Counted from the first letter of the stretch, positions 1-11,379 are shown. The stretch is 64,000 nt of DNA from Oenanthe sinensis (GCA_028671895.1 JAPMAC010000231.1:6288001-6352000); one strand, 5' to 3'. Numbers and translations: made by a program. The notes: a model not told the origin generated them from the letters alone.

Positions 1-1260
1 AGGATTCATTCTCGACTCGTTCGAACTTGGAAACAACTTGTAGCTTCATTCTTGACTCGTTTGAACATGGAAACAACTTGTAAACTCTTGTAGGAACATT
101 ATTGGCTCGTTTAAACATCAAAACAATTCATAACAATTTGAGGCTTCATTCTTGACTCGTTCGAACTCGGAAACAACTTGTATCTTCATTCTTGACTCGT
201 TTGAACTTGGAAAAAACTTGTCAAATCTTGTAGGAACATTATTGGCTCGTTTAAACATGAAAACAATTCATAACAATTTGAGACTTCATTCTTGACTCGT
301 TCATACTCGAAAACAATTAGTAGCTTCATTCTTGTCTCGTTTGAACATGGAAACAACTTGTCAACACATGTAGGAACATTATTGGCTCATTTAAACATCA
401 AAACAATTCATAACAATTTGAGGCTTCATTCTTGACTAGTTCGAACTCGGAAACAACTTGTAGCTTCATTATTGACTCGTTTGAACATGGAAACAACTTG
501 TAAACTCTTGTAGGAACATTATTGGCTCGTTTAAACATCAAAACAATTCATAACAATTTGAGGCTTCATTCTTGACTCGTTCGAACTCGGAAACAACTTG
601 TATCTTCATTCTTGACTCGTTTGAACTTGGAAAAAACTTGTCAAATCTTGTAGGAACATTATTGGCTCGTTTAAACATGAAAACAATTCATAACAATTTG
701 AGACTTCATTCTTGACTCGTTCATACTCGAAAACAATTAGTAGCTTCATTCTTGTCTCGTTTGAACATGGAAACAACTTGTCAACACTTGTAGGAACATT
801 ATTGGCTCGTTTAAACATCAAAACAATTCATAACAATTTGAGGCTTCATTCTTGACTAGTTCGAACTCGGAAACAACTTGTAGCTTCATTATTGACTCGT
901 TTGAACATGGAAACAACTTGTAAACTCTTGTAGGAACATTATTGGCTCGTTTAAACATCAAAACAATTCATAACAATTTGAGGCTTCATTCTTGACTCGT
1001 TCGAACTCGGAAACAACTTGTATCTTCATTCTTGACTCGTTTGAACTTGGAAAAAACTTGTCAAATCTTGTAGGAACATTATTGGCTCGTTTAAACATGA
1101 AAACAATTCATAACAATTTGAGACTTCATTCCTGACTCGTTCAAACTCGGAAACAATTAGTAGCTTCATTCTTGTCTCGTTTGAACATGGAAACAACTTG
1201 TCAACACTTGTAGGAGCATTATTGGGTCGTTTAAACATCAAAACAATTCATAAAAATTTG
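1..1260. repeat. g-less leading segment: a b c d/a b c d/a b f
   Basis: Nine 140-bp monomers precede the first g marker. The last one (1121-1260) is f-like, with GTTCAAAC and TTGGGTCG. The segment is the right-hand part of a HOR cut by the window start. Confidence 0.8.
141..980. repeat. 420-bp tandem duplication (b-c-d/a), two copies
   Basis: 141-560 and 561-980 are near-identical three-monomer units. The third monomer starts as class d (TTGACTAGTTCGAAC, ATTATTGAC) but switches to a class a junction (AACAACTTGTAAACTCTTG). One of the few visible differences is CAACACATG against CAACACTTG in the c monomer. Confidence 0.85.
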
Positions 1261-2280
1261 AGGGTTCATTCTTAAATAGTTCAAACTCGGAAACAACTTG
1301 TAGCTTCATTATTGACTCGTTTGACCATGGAAATAACTTGTAGCTTCATTCTTGACTCGTTTGAACATGGAAACAACTTGTAAACTCTTGTAGGAACATT
1401 ATTGGCTCGTTTAAACATCAAAACAATTCATAACAATTTGAGGCTTCATTCTCGACTCGTTCGAACTTGGAAACAACTTGTAGCTTCATTCTTGACTCGT
1501 TTGAACATGGAAACAACTTGTAAACTCTTGTAGGAACATTATTGGCTCGTTTAAACATCAAAACAATTCATAACAATTTGAGGCTTCATTCTTGACTCGT
1601 TCGAACTCGGAAACAACTTGTATCTTCATTCTTGACTCGTTTGAACTTGGAAAAAACTTGTCAAATCTTGTAGGAACATTATTGGCTCGTTTAAACAGGA
1701 AAACAATTCATAACAATTTGAGACTTCATTCTTTTCTTGTTCATACTCGAAAACAATTAGTAGCTTCATTCTTGTCTCGTTTGAACATGGAAACAACTTT
1801 TCAACACTTGTAGGAACATTATTGGCTCGTTTAAACATCAAAACAATTCATAACAATTTGAGGCTTCATTCTTGACTAGTTCGAACTCGGAAACAACTTG
1901 TAGCTTCATTATTGACTCGTTTGAACATGGAAACAACTTCTAAACACTTGTAGGAGTATTATTGGCTCGTTTAAACAGCAAAATAATTCATAACAATTTA
2001 AAGCTTCATTCTTGACTCGTTCGAACTCGGAAACAACTTGCATCTTCATTCTGGACTCGTTTGAACTTGGAAAAAACTTGTCAAATCTTGTAGGAACATT
2101 ATTGGCTCGTTTAAACATGAAAACAATTCATAACAATTTGAGACTTCATTCTTGACTCGTTCAAACTCGAAAACAATTAGTAGCTTCATTCTTGTCTCGT
2201 TTGAACATGGAAACAACTTGTCAACACTTGTAGGAGCATTATTGGGTCGTTTAAACATCAAAACAATTCATAAAAATTTG
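1261..2280. repeat. Canonical 1,020-bp HOR g-a-b-c-d-e-f
   Basis: Seven monomers in canonical order. Its g has private changes, GTTCAAACTCGG and TTTGACCATGG. The a monomer begins AGGCTTCATTCTCGAC. Confidence 0.82.
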
Positions 2281-3720
2281 AGGGTTCATTCTTAAATAGT
2301 TCGAACTCAGAAACAACTTGTAGCTTCATTATTGACTCGTTTGAACATGGAAACAACTTGTAGCTTCATTCTTGACTCGTTTGAACATGGAAACAACTTG
2401 TAAACTCTTGTAGGAACATTATTGGCTCGTTTAAACATCAAAACAATTCATAACAATTTGAGGATTCATTCTCGACTCGTTCGAACTTGGAAACAACTTG
2501 TAGCTTCATTCTTGACTCGTTTGAACATGGAAACAACTTGTAAACTCTTGTAGGAACATTATTGGCTCGTTTAAACATCAAAACAATTCATAACAATTTG
2601 AGGCTTCATTCTTGACTCGTTCGAACTCGGAAACAACTTGTATCTTCATTCTTGACTCGTTTGAACTTGGAAAAAACTTGTCAAATCTTGTAGGAACATT
2701 ATTGGCTCGTTTAAACATGAAAACAATTCATAACAATTTGAGACTTCATTCTTGACTCGTTCATACTCGAAAACAATTAGTAGCTTCATTCTTGTCTCGT
2801 TTGAACATGGAAACAACTTGTCAACACTTGTAGGAACATTATTGGCTCGTTTAAACATCAAAACAATTCATAACAATTTGAGGCTTCATTCTTGACTAGT
2901 TCGAACTCGGAAACAACTTGTACCTTCATTATTGACTCGTTTGATCATGGAAACAACTTCTAAACACTTGTAGGAGCATTATTGGCTCGTTTGAACATCA
3001 AAATAAATCATAACAATTTAAGGCTTCATTCTTGACTCGTTCGACCTCGGAAACAACTTGTATCTTCATTCTTGACTCGTTTGAACTTGGAAAAAACTTG
3101 TCAAATCTTGTAGGAACATTATTGGCTCGTTTAAACATGAAAACAATTCATAACAATTTGAGACTTCATTCTTGACTCGTTCATACTCGAAAAGAATTAG
3201 TAGCTTCATTCTTGTCTCGTTTGAACATGGAAACAACTTGTCAACACTTGTAGGAACATTATTGGCTCGTTTAAACATCAAAACAATTCATAACAATTTG
3301 AGGCTTCATTCTTGACTAGTTCGAACTCGGAAACAACTTGTAGCTTCATTATTGACTCGTTTGAACATGGAAACAACTTCTAAACACTTGTAGGAGTATT
3401 ATTGGCTCGTTTAAACAGCTAAATAATTCATAACAATTTAAAGCTTCATTCTTGACTCGTTCGAACTCGGAAACAACTTGCATCTTCATTTTGGACTCGT
3501 TTGAACTTGGAAAAAACTTGTCAAATCTTGTAGGAACATTATTGGCTCGTTTAAACATGAAAACAATTCATAACAATTTGAGACTTCATTCTTGACTCGT
3601 TCAAACTCGAAAACAATTAGTAGCTTCATTCTTGTCTCGTTTGAACATGGAAAGAACTTGTCAACACTTGTAGGAGCATTATTGGGTCGTTTAAACATCA
3701 AAACAATTCATAAAAATTTG
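2281..3720. repeat. 1,440-bp HOR g4 a b c d b/e c d e f
   Basis: The canonical order is extended by three monomers. The monomer at 3021 has e context (after d) but b-like CATTCTTGAC, which suggests exchange between b and e. Confidence 0.75.
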
Positions 3721-4420
3721 AGGGTTCATTCTTAAATAGTTCGAACTCGGAAACAACTTGTAGCTTCATTCTTGACTCGTTTGAACATGGAAACAACTTG
3801 TAAACTCTTGTAGGAACATTATTGGCTCGTTTAAACATCAAAACAATTCATAACAATTTGAGGCTTCATTTTCGACTCGTTCGAACTTGGAAACAACTTG
3901 TAGCTTCATTCTTGACTCGTTTGAACTTGGAAAAAACTTGTAAACTCTTGTAGGAACATTATTGGCTCGTTTAAACATCAAAACAATTCATAACAATTTG
4001 AGGCTTCATTCTTGACTAGTTCGAACTCGGAAACAACTTGTAGCTTCATTATTGACTCGTTTGAACATGGAAACAACTTCTAAACACTTATAGGAGCATT
4101 ATTGGCTCGTTTAAACATCAAAATAATTCATAACAATTTAAGGCTTCATTCTTTACTCGTTCGAACTCGGAAACAACTTGTAACTTCATTCTGGACTCGT
4201 TTGAACTTGGAAAAAACTTGTCAAATCTTGTAGGAACATTATTGGCTCGTTTAAACATAAAAACAATTCATAACAATTTGAGACTTCATTCTTGACTCGT
4301 TCAAACTCGAAAACAATTACTAGCTTCATTCTTGTCTCGTTTGAACATGGAAACAACTTGTCAACACTTGTAGGAGCATTATTGGGTCGTTTAAACATCA
4401 AAACAATTCATAAAAATTTG
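3721..4420. repeat. 700-bp HOR, short g then a d e f
   Basis: The g here lacks the extra 40-bp subunit. The a monomer at 3861 has a b-like middle (GAACTTGGAAAAAAC) and an a junction (TAAACTCTTG), a fused state shared with the a monomers at 8220, 10820, 13460 and 40620. Classes b and c are missing. Confidence 0.78.
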
Positions 4421-5580
4421 AGGGTTCATTCTTAAATAGTTCGAACTCGGAAACAACTTGTAACTTCATTATTGACTCGTTTGAACATGGAAACCACTTG
4501 TAGCTTCATTCTAAACTCGTTTGAACATGGAAACAACTTGTAAACTCTTGTAGGAACATTATTGGCTCGTTTATACATCAAAACAATTCATAACAATTTG
4601 AGGCTTCATTTTCGACTCGTTCGAACTTGGAAACAACTTGTAGCTTCATTCTTGACTCGTTTGAACATGGAAACAACTTGTAAACTCTTGTAGGAACATT
4701 ATTGGCTCGTTTAAACATCAAAACAATTCATAACAATTTGAGGCTTCATTCTTGACTCGTTCGAACTCGGAAACAACTTGTATCTTCATTCTTGACTCGT
4801 TTGAACTTGGAAAAAACTTGTTAAATCTTGTAGGAACATTATTGGCTCGTTTAAACATCAAAACAATTCATAACAATTTGAGGCTTCATTCTTGACTAGT
4901 TCGAACTCGGAAACAACTTGTAGCTTCATTATTGACTCGTTTGAACATGGAATCAACTTCTAAACACTTGTAGGAGCATTATTGGCTCGTTTAAACATCA
5001 AAATAATTCATAACAATTTAAGGCTTCATTCTTGACTCGTTCGAACTCGGAAACAACTTGTATCTTCATTCTGGACTCGTTTGAACTTGGAAAAATCTTG
5101 TCAAATCTTGTAGGAACATTATTGGCTCGTTTAAACATGAAAACAATTCATAACAATTTGAGACTTCATTTTTTACTCGTTCATACTCGAAAACAATTAC
5201 TAGCTTCATTCTTGTCTCGTTTGAACATTGAAACAACTTGTCAACACTTGTAGGAACATTATTGGCTCGTTTAAACATCAAAACAATTCATAACAATTTG
5301 AGGCTTCATTCTTGACTTGTTCGAACTCGGAAACAACTTGTAGCTTCATTATTGACTCGTTTGTACATGGAAACAACTTCTAATCACTTGTAGGAGCATT
5401 ATTGGCTCGTTTAAACATCAAAATAATTCATAACAATTTAAGGCTTCATTCTTGACTCGTTCGAACTCGGAAACAACTTGTATCTTCATTCTGGACTCGT
5501 TTGAACTTGGAAAAAACTTGTCAACACTTGTAGGAGCATTATTGGGTAGTTTAAACATCAAAACAATTCATAAAAATTTG
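4421..5580. repeat. 1,160-bp HOR g2 a b d e c' d e/f
   Basis: The b monomer at 4741 ends with a c-like tail (ACATCAAAAC), consistent with deletion of c by exchange inside the third subunit. The last monomer (5441) is an e/f fusion with CATTCTGGAC followed by GGAGCATTATTGGG. Confidence 0.78.
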
Positions 5581-5760
5581 AGGGTTCATTCTTAAATAGT
5601 ACGAACTCGGAAACAACTTGTAACTTCATTATTGACTCGTTTGAACATGGAAACAACTTGTAGCTTCATTCTTGACTCGTTTGAACATGGAAACAACTTG
5701 TAAACTCTTGTAGGAACATTATTGGCTCGTTTATACATCAAAACAATTCATAACAATTTG
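5581..5760. repeat. Reference monomer, class g, 180-bp variant
   Basis: Class g starts AGGGTTCATTCTTAAATAG, which is unique to this class, so it marks HOR boundaries. It is 180 bp because the second 40-bp subunit is present twice (CTTCATTATTGAC copy then CTTCATTCTTGAC copy). Four g copies lack the extra subunit and are 140 bp: 3721, 49765, 52086 and 57466. This copy is subtype g3 (AATAGTACGAAC). Confidence 0.9.
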
Positions 5761-5900
5761 AGGCTTCATTTTTGACTCGTTCGAACTTGGAAACAACTTG
5801 TAGCTTCATTCTTGACTCGTTTGAACATGGAAACAACTTGTAAACTCTTGTAGGAACATTATTGGCTCGTTTAAACATCAAAACAATTCATAACAATTTG
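5761..5900. repeat. Reference monomer, class a
   Basis: Class a follows g in most HORs. Diagnostic bases are a first subunit ending GTTCGAACTTGG (class b has CTCGG), a second subunit AGCTTCATTCTTGAC, and TAAACTCTTG before the third subunit. Its start varies between AGGATTCATTCTCGAC, AGGCTTCATTTTCGAC and, in this copy, AGGCTTCATTTTTGAC. A sub-variant with TAACCTCTTG occurs near 7280, 9880, 12520, 36760, 43760, 57690 and 61170. Confidence 0.85.
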
Positions 5901-6040
5901 ACGCTTCATTCTTGACTCGTTCGAACTCGGAAACAACTTGTATCTTCATTCTTGACTCGTTTGAACTTGGAAAAAACTTGTAAAATCTTGTAGGAACATT
6001 ATTGGCTCGTTTAAACATGAAAACAATTCATAACAATTTG
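5901..6040. repeat. Reference monomer, class b; internal 40+50+50 bp structure
   Basis: A representative 140-bp monomer. It contains three related subunits, each with a core of the form GTTYRAAC: GTTCGAAC at monomer position 19, GTTTGAAC at 59 and GTTTAAAC at 109. Core-to-core spacing is 40, 50 and 50 bp into the next monomer. The second and third subunits each carry a 10-bp quasi-duplication at the end (AAAAAACTTG then TAAAATCTTG here; AAACAATTCA then TAACAATTTG). Class b is recognised by TATCTTCATTCTTGAC in the second subunit, GAACTTGGAAAAAAC, and ACATGAAAAC in the third. Confidence 0.9.
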
Positions 6041-6180
6041 AGACTTCATTCTTGACTCGTTCATACTCGAAAACAATTAGTAGCTTCATTCTTGTTTCGT
6101 TTGAACATGGAAACAACTTGTCAACACTTGTAGGAACATTATTGGCTCGTTTAAACATCAAAACAATTCATAACAATTTG
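6041..6180. repeat. Reference monomer, class c
   Basis: Class c begins AGACTTCATTCTTGACTCG and its first core has decayed to GTTCATAC, followed by TCGAAAACAATTAG. The second subunit has CTTGTCTCG (CTTGTTTCG in this copy) and the junction is TCAACACTTG. A sub-variant, here called c', has CATTTTTTACTCG or CATTCTTTACTC and precedes the d-e/f end of many HORs (for example 16620-16759). Confidence 0.85.
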
Positions 6181-6320
6181 AGGCTTCATTCTTGACTAGT
6201 TCGAACCCGGAAACAACTTGTAGCTTCATTATTGACTCGTTTGAACATGGAAACAACTTCTAAACACTTGTAGGAGTATTATTGGCTCGTTTAAACAGCA
6301 AAATAATTCATAACAATTTA
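6181..6320. repeat. Reference monomer, class d
   Basis: Class d carries TTGACTAGTTCGAAC in the first subunit (SpeI-like ACTAGT), AGCTTCATTATTGAC in the second, and AACTTCTAAACACTTG at the junction. It ends AAAATAATTCATAACAATTTAA. Two forms exist: one with GGAGTATTATT and TTTAAACAGC (this copy), one with GGAGCATTATT and TTTAAACATC, often with GGAATCAACTTC (for example 16340-16479). Confidence 0.85.
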
Positions 6321-6460
6321 AGGCTTCATTCTTGACTCGTTCGAACTCGGAAACAACTTGCATCTTCATTCTGGACTCGTTTGAACTTGGAAAAAACTTG
6401 TCAAATCTTGTAGGAACATTATTGGCTCGTTTAAACATGAAAACAATTCATAACAATTTG
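6321..6460. repeat. Reference monomer, class e
   Basis: Class e follows d. It is marked by CATTCTGGACTCG in the second subunit, usually preceded by ACTTGCATC or ACTTGTATC, and by the ACATGAAAAC tail. In 15.9-33.9 kb most first-of-HOR copies share CATCTTGATTCTGG, a C-to-G change that marks recent amplification. Confidence 0.85.
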
Positions 6461-6600
6461 AGACTTCATTCTTGACTCGTTCAAACTCGAAAACAATTAG
6501 TAGCTTCATTCTTGTCTCGTTTGAACATGGAAACAACTTATCAACACTTGTAGGAGCATTATTGGGTCGTTTAAAAATCAAAACAATTCATAAAAATTTG
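6461..6600. repeat. Reference monomer, class f
   Basis: Class f resembles c but the first core is GTTCAAAC, and the third subunit reads GGAGCATTATTGGGTCG with an ATAAAAATTTG tail. It is the last monomer before g in the canonical HOR. In the central block f is replaced by a fused e/f monomer: e-like first two subunits (CATTCTGGAC) and an f-like third (for example 16900-17039). Confidence 0.85.
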
Positions 6601-8039
6601 AGGGTTCATTCTTAAATAGTTCGAACTCAGAAACAACTTGTAGCTTCATTATTGACTCGTTTGAACATGGAAACAACTTGTAGCTTCATTCTTGACTCGT
6701 TTGAACATGGAAACAACTTGTAAACTCTTGTAGGAACATTATTGGCTCGTTTAAACATCAAAACAATTCATAACAATTTGAGGATTCATTCTCGACTCGT
6801 TCGAACTTGGAAACAACTTGTAGCTTCATTCTTGACTCGTTTGAACATGGAAACAACTTGTAAACTCTTGTAGGAACATTATTGGCTCGTTTAAACATCA
6901 AAACAATTCATAACAATTTGAGGCTTCATTCTTGACTCGTTCGAACTCGGAAACAACTTGTATCTTCATTCTTGACTCGTTTGAACTTGGAAAAAACTTG
7001 TCAAATCTTGTAGGAACATTATTGGCTCGTTTAAACATGAAAACAATTCATAACAATTTGAGACTTCATTCTTGACTCGTTCATACTCGAAAACAATTAG
7101 TAGCTTCATTCTTGTCTCGTTTGAACATGGAAACAACTTGTCAACACTTGTAGGAACATTATTGGCTCGTTTAAACATCAAAACAATTCATAACAATTTG
7201 AGGATTCATTCTCGACTCGTTCGAACTGGGAAACAACTTGTAGCTTCATTCTTGACTCGTTTGAACATGGAAACAACTTGTAACCTCTTGTAGGAACATT
7301 ATTGGCTCGTTTAAACATCAAAATAATTCATAACAATTTGAGGCTTCATTCTTGACTCGTTCGAACTCGGAAACAACTTGTATCTTCATTCTTGACTCGT
7401 TTGAACTTGGAAAAAACTTGTCAAATCTTGTAGGAACATTATTGGCTCGTTTAAACATGAAAACAATTCATAACAATTTGAGACTTCATTCTTGACAATT
7501 CATACTCGAAAACAATTAGTAGCTTCATTCTTGTCTCGTTTGAACATGGAAACAACTTGTCAACACTTGTAGGAACATTATTGGCTCGTTTAAACATCAA
7601 AACAATTCATAACAATTTGAGGCTTCATTCTTGACTAGTTCGAACTCGGAAACAACTTGTAGCTTCATTATTGACTCGTTTGAACATGGAAACAACTTCT
7701 AAACACTTGTAGGAGTATTATTGGCTCGTTTAAACAGCTAAATAATTCATAACAATTTAAAGCTTCATTCTTGACTCGTTCGAACTCGGAAACAACTTGC
7801 ATCTTCATTCTGGACTCGTTTGAACTTGGAAAAAACTTGTCAAATCTTGTAGGAACATTATTGGCTCGTTTAAACATGAAAACAATTCATAACAATTTGA
7901 GACTTCATTCTTGACTCGTTCAAACTCGAAAACAATTAGTAGCTTCATTCTTGTCTCGTTTGAACATGGAAAGAACTTGTCAACACTTGTAGGAGCATTA
8001 TTGGGTCGTTTAAACATCAAAACAATTCATAAAAATTTG
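6601..8039. repeat. 1,439-bp HOR g4 a b c a b c d e f
   Basis: The a-b-c triplet is present twice (6781-7200 and 7201-7619). The second c is 139 bp because CTTGACTCGTTCATAC has become CTTGACAATTCATAC near 7496. The same HOR without this deletion occurs at 9200 and 36080, so the deletion is private to this copy. Confidence 0.82.
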
Positions 8040-9199
8040 AGGGTTCATTCTTAAATAGTTCGAACTCGGAAACAACTTGTAGCTTCATTATTGACTCGTT
8101 TAAACATGGAAACAACTTGTAGCTTCATTCTTGACTCGTTTGAACATGGAAACAACTTGTAAACTCTTGTAGGAACATTATTGGCTCGTTTAAACATCAA
8201 AACAATTCATAACAATTTGAGGCTTCATTTTCGACTCGTTCGAACTAGGAATCAACTTGTAGCTTCATTCTTGACTCGTTTGAACTTGGAAAAAACTTGT
8301 AAACTCTTGTAGGAACATTATTGGCTCGTTTAAACATCAAAACAATTCATAACAATTTGAGGCTTCATTCTTGACTAGTTCGAACTCGGAAACAACTTGT
8401 AGCTTCATTATTGACTCGTTTGAACATGGAAACAACTTCTAAACACTTGTAGGAGCATTATTGGCTCGTTTAAACATCAAAATAATTCATAACAATTTAA
8501 GGCTTCATTCTTTACTCGTTCGAACTCGGAAACAACTTGTAACTTCATTCTGGACTCGTTTGAACTTGGAAAAAACTTGTCAAATCTTGTAGGAACATTA
8601 TTGGCTCGTTTAAACATGAAAACAATTCATAACAATTTGAGACTTCATTCTTGACTCGTTCATACTCGAAAACAATTAGTAGCTTCATTCTTGTTTCGTT
8701 TGAACATGGAAACAACTTGTCAACACTTGTAGGAACATTATTGGCTCGTTTAAACATCAAAACAATTCATAACAATTTGAGGCTTCATTCTTGACTAGTT
8801 CGAACTCGGAAACAACTTGTAGCTTCATTATTGACTCGTTTGAACATGGAAACAACTTCTAAACACTTGTAGGAGTATTATTGGCTCGTTTAAACAGCAA
8901 AATAATTCATAACAATTTAAGGCTTCATTCTTGACTCGTTCGAACTCGGAAACAACTTGCATCTTCATTCTGGACTCGTTTGAACTTGGAAAAAACTTGT
9001 CAAATCTTGTAGGAACATTATTGGCTCGTTTAAACATGAAAACAATTCATAACAATTTGAGACTTCATTCTTGACTCGTTCAAACTCGAAAACAATTAGT
9101 AGCTTCATTCTTGTCTCGTTTGAACATGGAAACAACTTATCAACACTTGTAGGAGCATTATTGGGTCGTTTAAACATCAAAACAATTCATAAAAATTTG
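8040..9199. repeat. 1,160-bp HOR g1 a d e c d e f
   Basis: The g subtype has TTTAAACATGG. The d-e pair occurs twice, separated by c. The a monomer at 8220 has private changes (GAACTAGGAATC). Confidence 0.78.
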
Positions 9200-10639
9200 A
9201 GGGTTCATTCTTAAATAGTTCGAACTCAGAAACAACTTGTAGCTTCATTATTGACTCGTTTGAACATGGAAACAACTTGTAGCTTCATTCTTGACTCGTT
9301 TGAACATGGAAACAACTTGTAAACTCTTGTAGGAACATTATTGGCTCGTTTAAACATCAAAACAATTCATAACAATTTGAGGATTCATTCTCGACTCGTT
9401 CGAACTTGGAAACAACTTGTAGCTTCATTCTTGACTCGTTTGAACATGGAAACAACTTGTAAACTCTTGTAGGAACATTATTGGCTCGTTTAAACATCAA
9501 AACAATTCATAACAATTTGAGGCTTCATTCTTGACTCGTTCGAACTCGGAAACAACTTGTATCTTCATTCTTGACTCGTTTGAACTTGGAAAAAACTTGT
9601 CAAATCTTGTAGGAACATTATTGGCTCGTTTAAACATGAAAACAATTCATAACAATTTGAGACTTCATTCTTGACTCGTTCATACTCGAAAACAATTAGT
9701 AGCTTCATTCTTGTCTCGTTTGAACATGGAAACAACTTGTCAACACTTGTAGGAACATTATTGGCTCGTTTAAACATCAAAACAATTCATAACAATTTGA
9801 GGATTCATTCTCGACTCGTTCGAACTGGGAAACAACTTGTAGCTTCATTCTTGACTCGTTTGAACATGGAAACAACTTGTAACCTCTTGTAGGAACATTA
9901 TTGGCTCGTTTAAACATCAAAACAATTCATAACAATTTGAGGCTTCATTCTTGACTCGTTCGAACTCGGAAACAACTTGTATCTTCATTCTTGACTCGTT
10001 TGAACTTGGAAAAAACTTGTTAAATCTTGTAGGAACATTATTGGCTCGTTTAAACATGAAAACAATTCATAACAATTTGAGACTTCATTCTTGACTCGTT
10101 CATACTCGAAAACAATTAGTAGCTTCATTCTTGTCTCGTTTGAACATGGAAACAACTTGTCAACACTTGTAGGAACATTATTGGCTCGTTTAAACATCAA
10201 AACAATTCATAACAATTTGAGGCTTCATTCTTGACTAGTTCGAACTCGGAAACAACTTGTAGCTTCATTATTGACTCGTTTGAACATGGAAACAACTTCT
10301 AAACACTTGTAGGAGTATTATTGGCTCGTTTAAACAGCAAAATAATTCATAACAATTTAAGGCTTCATTCTTGACTCGTTCGAACTCGGAAACAACTTGC
10401 ATCTTCATTCTGGACTCGTTTGAACTTGGAAAAAACTTGTCAAATCTTGTAGGAACATTATTGGCTCGTTTAAACATGAAAACAATTCATAACAATTTGA
10501 GACTTCATTCTTGACTCGTTCAAACTCGAAAACAATTACTAGCTTCATTCTTGTCTCGTTTGAACATGGAAACAACTTGTCAACACTTGTAGGAGCATTA
10601 TTGGGTCGTTTAAACATCAAAACAATTCATAAAAATTTG
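9200..10639. repeat. 1,440-bp HOR g4 a b c a b c d e f
   Basis: A full-length counterpart of 6601-8039. The second a monomer carries GAACTGGG and TAACCTCTTG, shared with 7201 and 12440. The f monomer has AATTACTAG. Confidence 0.82.
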
Positions 10640-11379
10640 AGGGTTCATTCTTAAATAGTTCGAACTCGGAAACAACTTGTAGCTTCATTATTGACTCGTT
10701 TAAACATGGAAACAACTTGTAGCTTCATTCTTGACTCGTTTGAACATGGAAACAACTTGTAAACTCTTGTAGGAACATTATTGGCTCGTTTAAACATCAA
10801 AACAATTCATAACAATTTGAGGCTTCATTTTCGACTCGTTCGAACTTGGAAACAACTTGTAGCTTCATTCTTGACTCGTTTGAACTTGGAAAAAACTTGT
10901 AAACTCTTGTAGGAACATTATTGGCTCGTTTAAACATCAAAACAATTCATAACAATTTGAGGCTTCATTCTTGACTAGTTCGAACTCGGAAACAACTTGT
11001 AGCTTCATTATTGACTCGTTTGAACATGGAAACAACTTCTAAACACTTGTAGGAGCATTATTGGCTCGTTTAAACATCAAAATAATTCATAACAATTTAA
11101 GGCTTCATTCTTTACTCGTTCGAACTCGGAAACAACTTGTAACTTCATTCTGGACTCGTTTGAACTTGGAAAAAACTTGTCAAATCTTGTAGGAACATTA
11201 TTGGCTCGTTTAAACATGAAAACAATTCATAACAATTTGAGACTTCATTCTTGACTCGTTCAAACTCGAAAACAATTACTAGCTTCATTCTTGTCTCGTT
11301 TGAACATGGAAACAACTTGTCAACACTTGTAGGAGCATTATTGGGTCGTTTAAACATCAAAACAATTCATAAAAATTTG
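10640..11379. repeat. 740-bp HOR g1 a d e f
   Basis: Five monomers; b and c are absent. The e monomer reads CTTTACTCG and AACTTCATTCTGG. It recurs nearly unchanged at 13280-14019 and 40440-41179. Confidence 0.82.

Larger units (their letters stand above)
2281..6600. repeat. 4,320-bp super-HOR (g4-g1-g2-g3 HORs)
   Basis: Four consecutive HORs with distinct g subtypes: g4 at 2281 (CTCAGAAAC; 1,440 bp), a short 140-bp g in the g1 slot at 3721 (700 bp), g2 at 4421 (AACCACTTG; 1,160 bp) and g3 at 5581 (AATAGTACG; 1,020 bp). The same order recurs at 9200-13279 and 36080-40439, so this is a repeat one level above the HOR. Confidence 0.75.
5581..6600. repeat. Canonical 1,020-bp HOR, g3 a b c d e f
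   Basis: Used as the reference HOR, since all seven classes are in order. The a monomer starts AGGCTTCATTTTTGAC. The b monomer begins ACGCTTC, a private change. Confidence 0.85.

Noticed and set aside
606..821. Recurring minus-strand open reading frame of about 71 codons (also 69-, 86- and 87-codon forms), found dozens of times
   Set aside because: The monomer is 140 bp, not a multiple of three, so the frame changes every copy and closes after about 1.5 monomers. The frames overlap one another on the same strand, their apparent conservation is just repeat identity, and no upstream context or known domain supports translation.
1592..1813. Recurring plus-strand open reading frames of 64-90 codons
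   Set aside because: They lie antisense over the minus-strand frames, are produced by the same repeat phase, and vary in length with single substitutions at stop codons. Nothing suggests a protein.
7481..7619. One-base deletion as a sign of an assembly join
   Set aside because: Sequence on both sides continues in correct monomer order and the change is a local replacement within a monomer (TCGTT to AATT), so an ordinary mutation is more likely. Raw reads would settle it.
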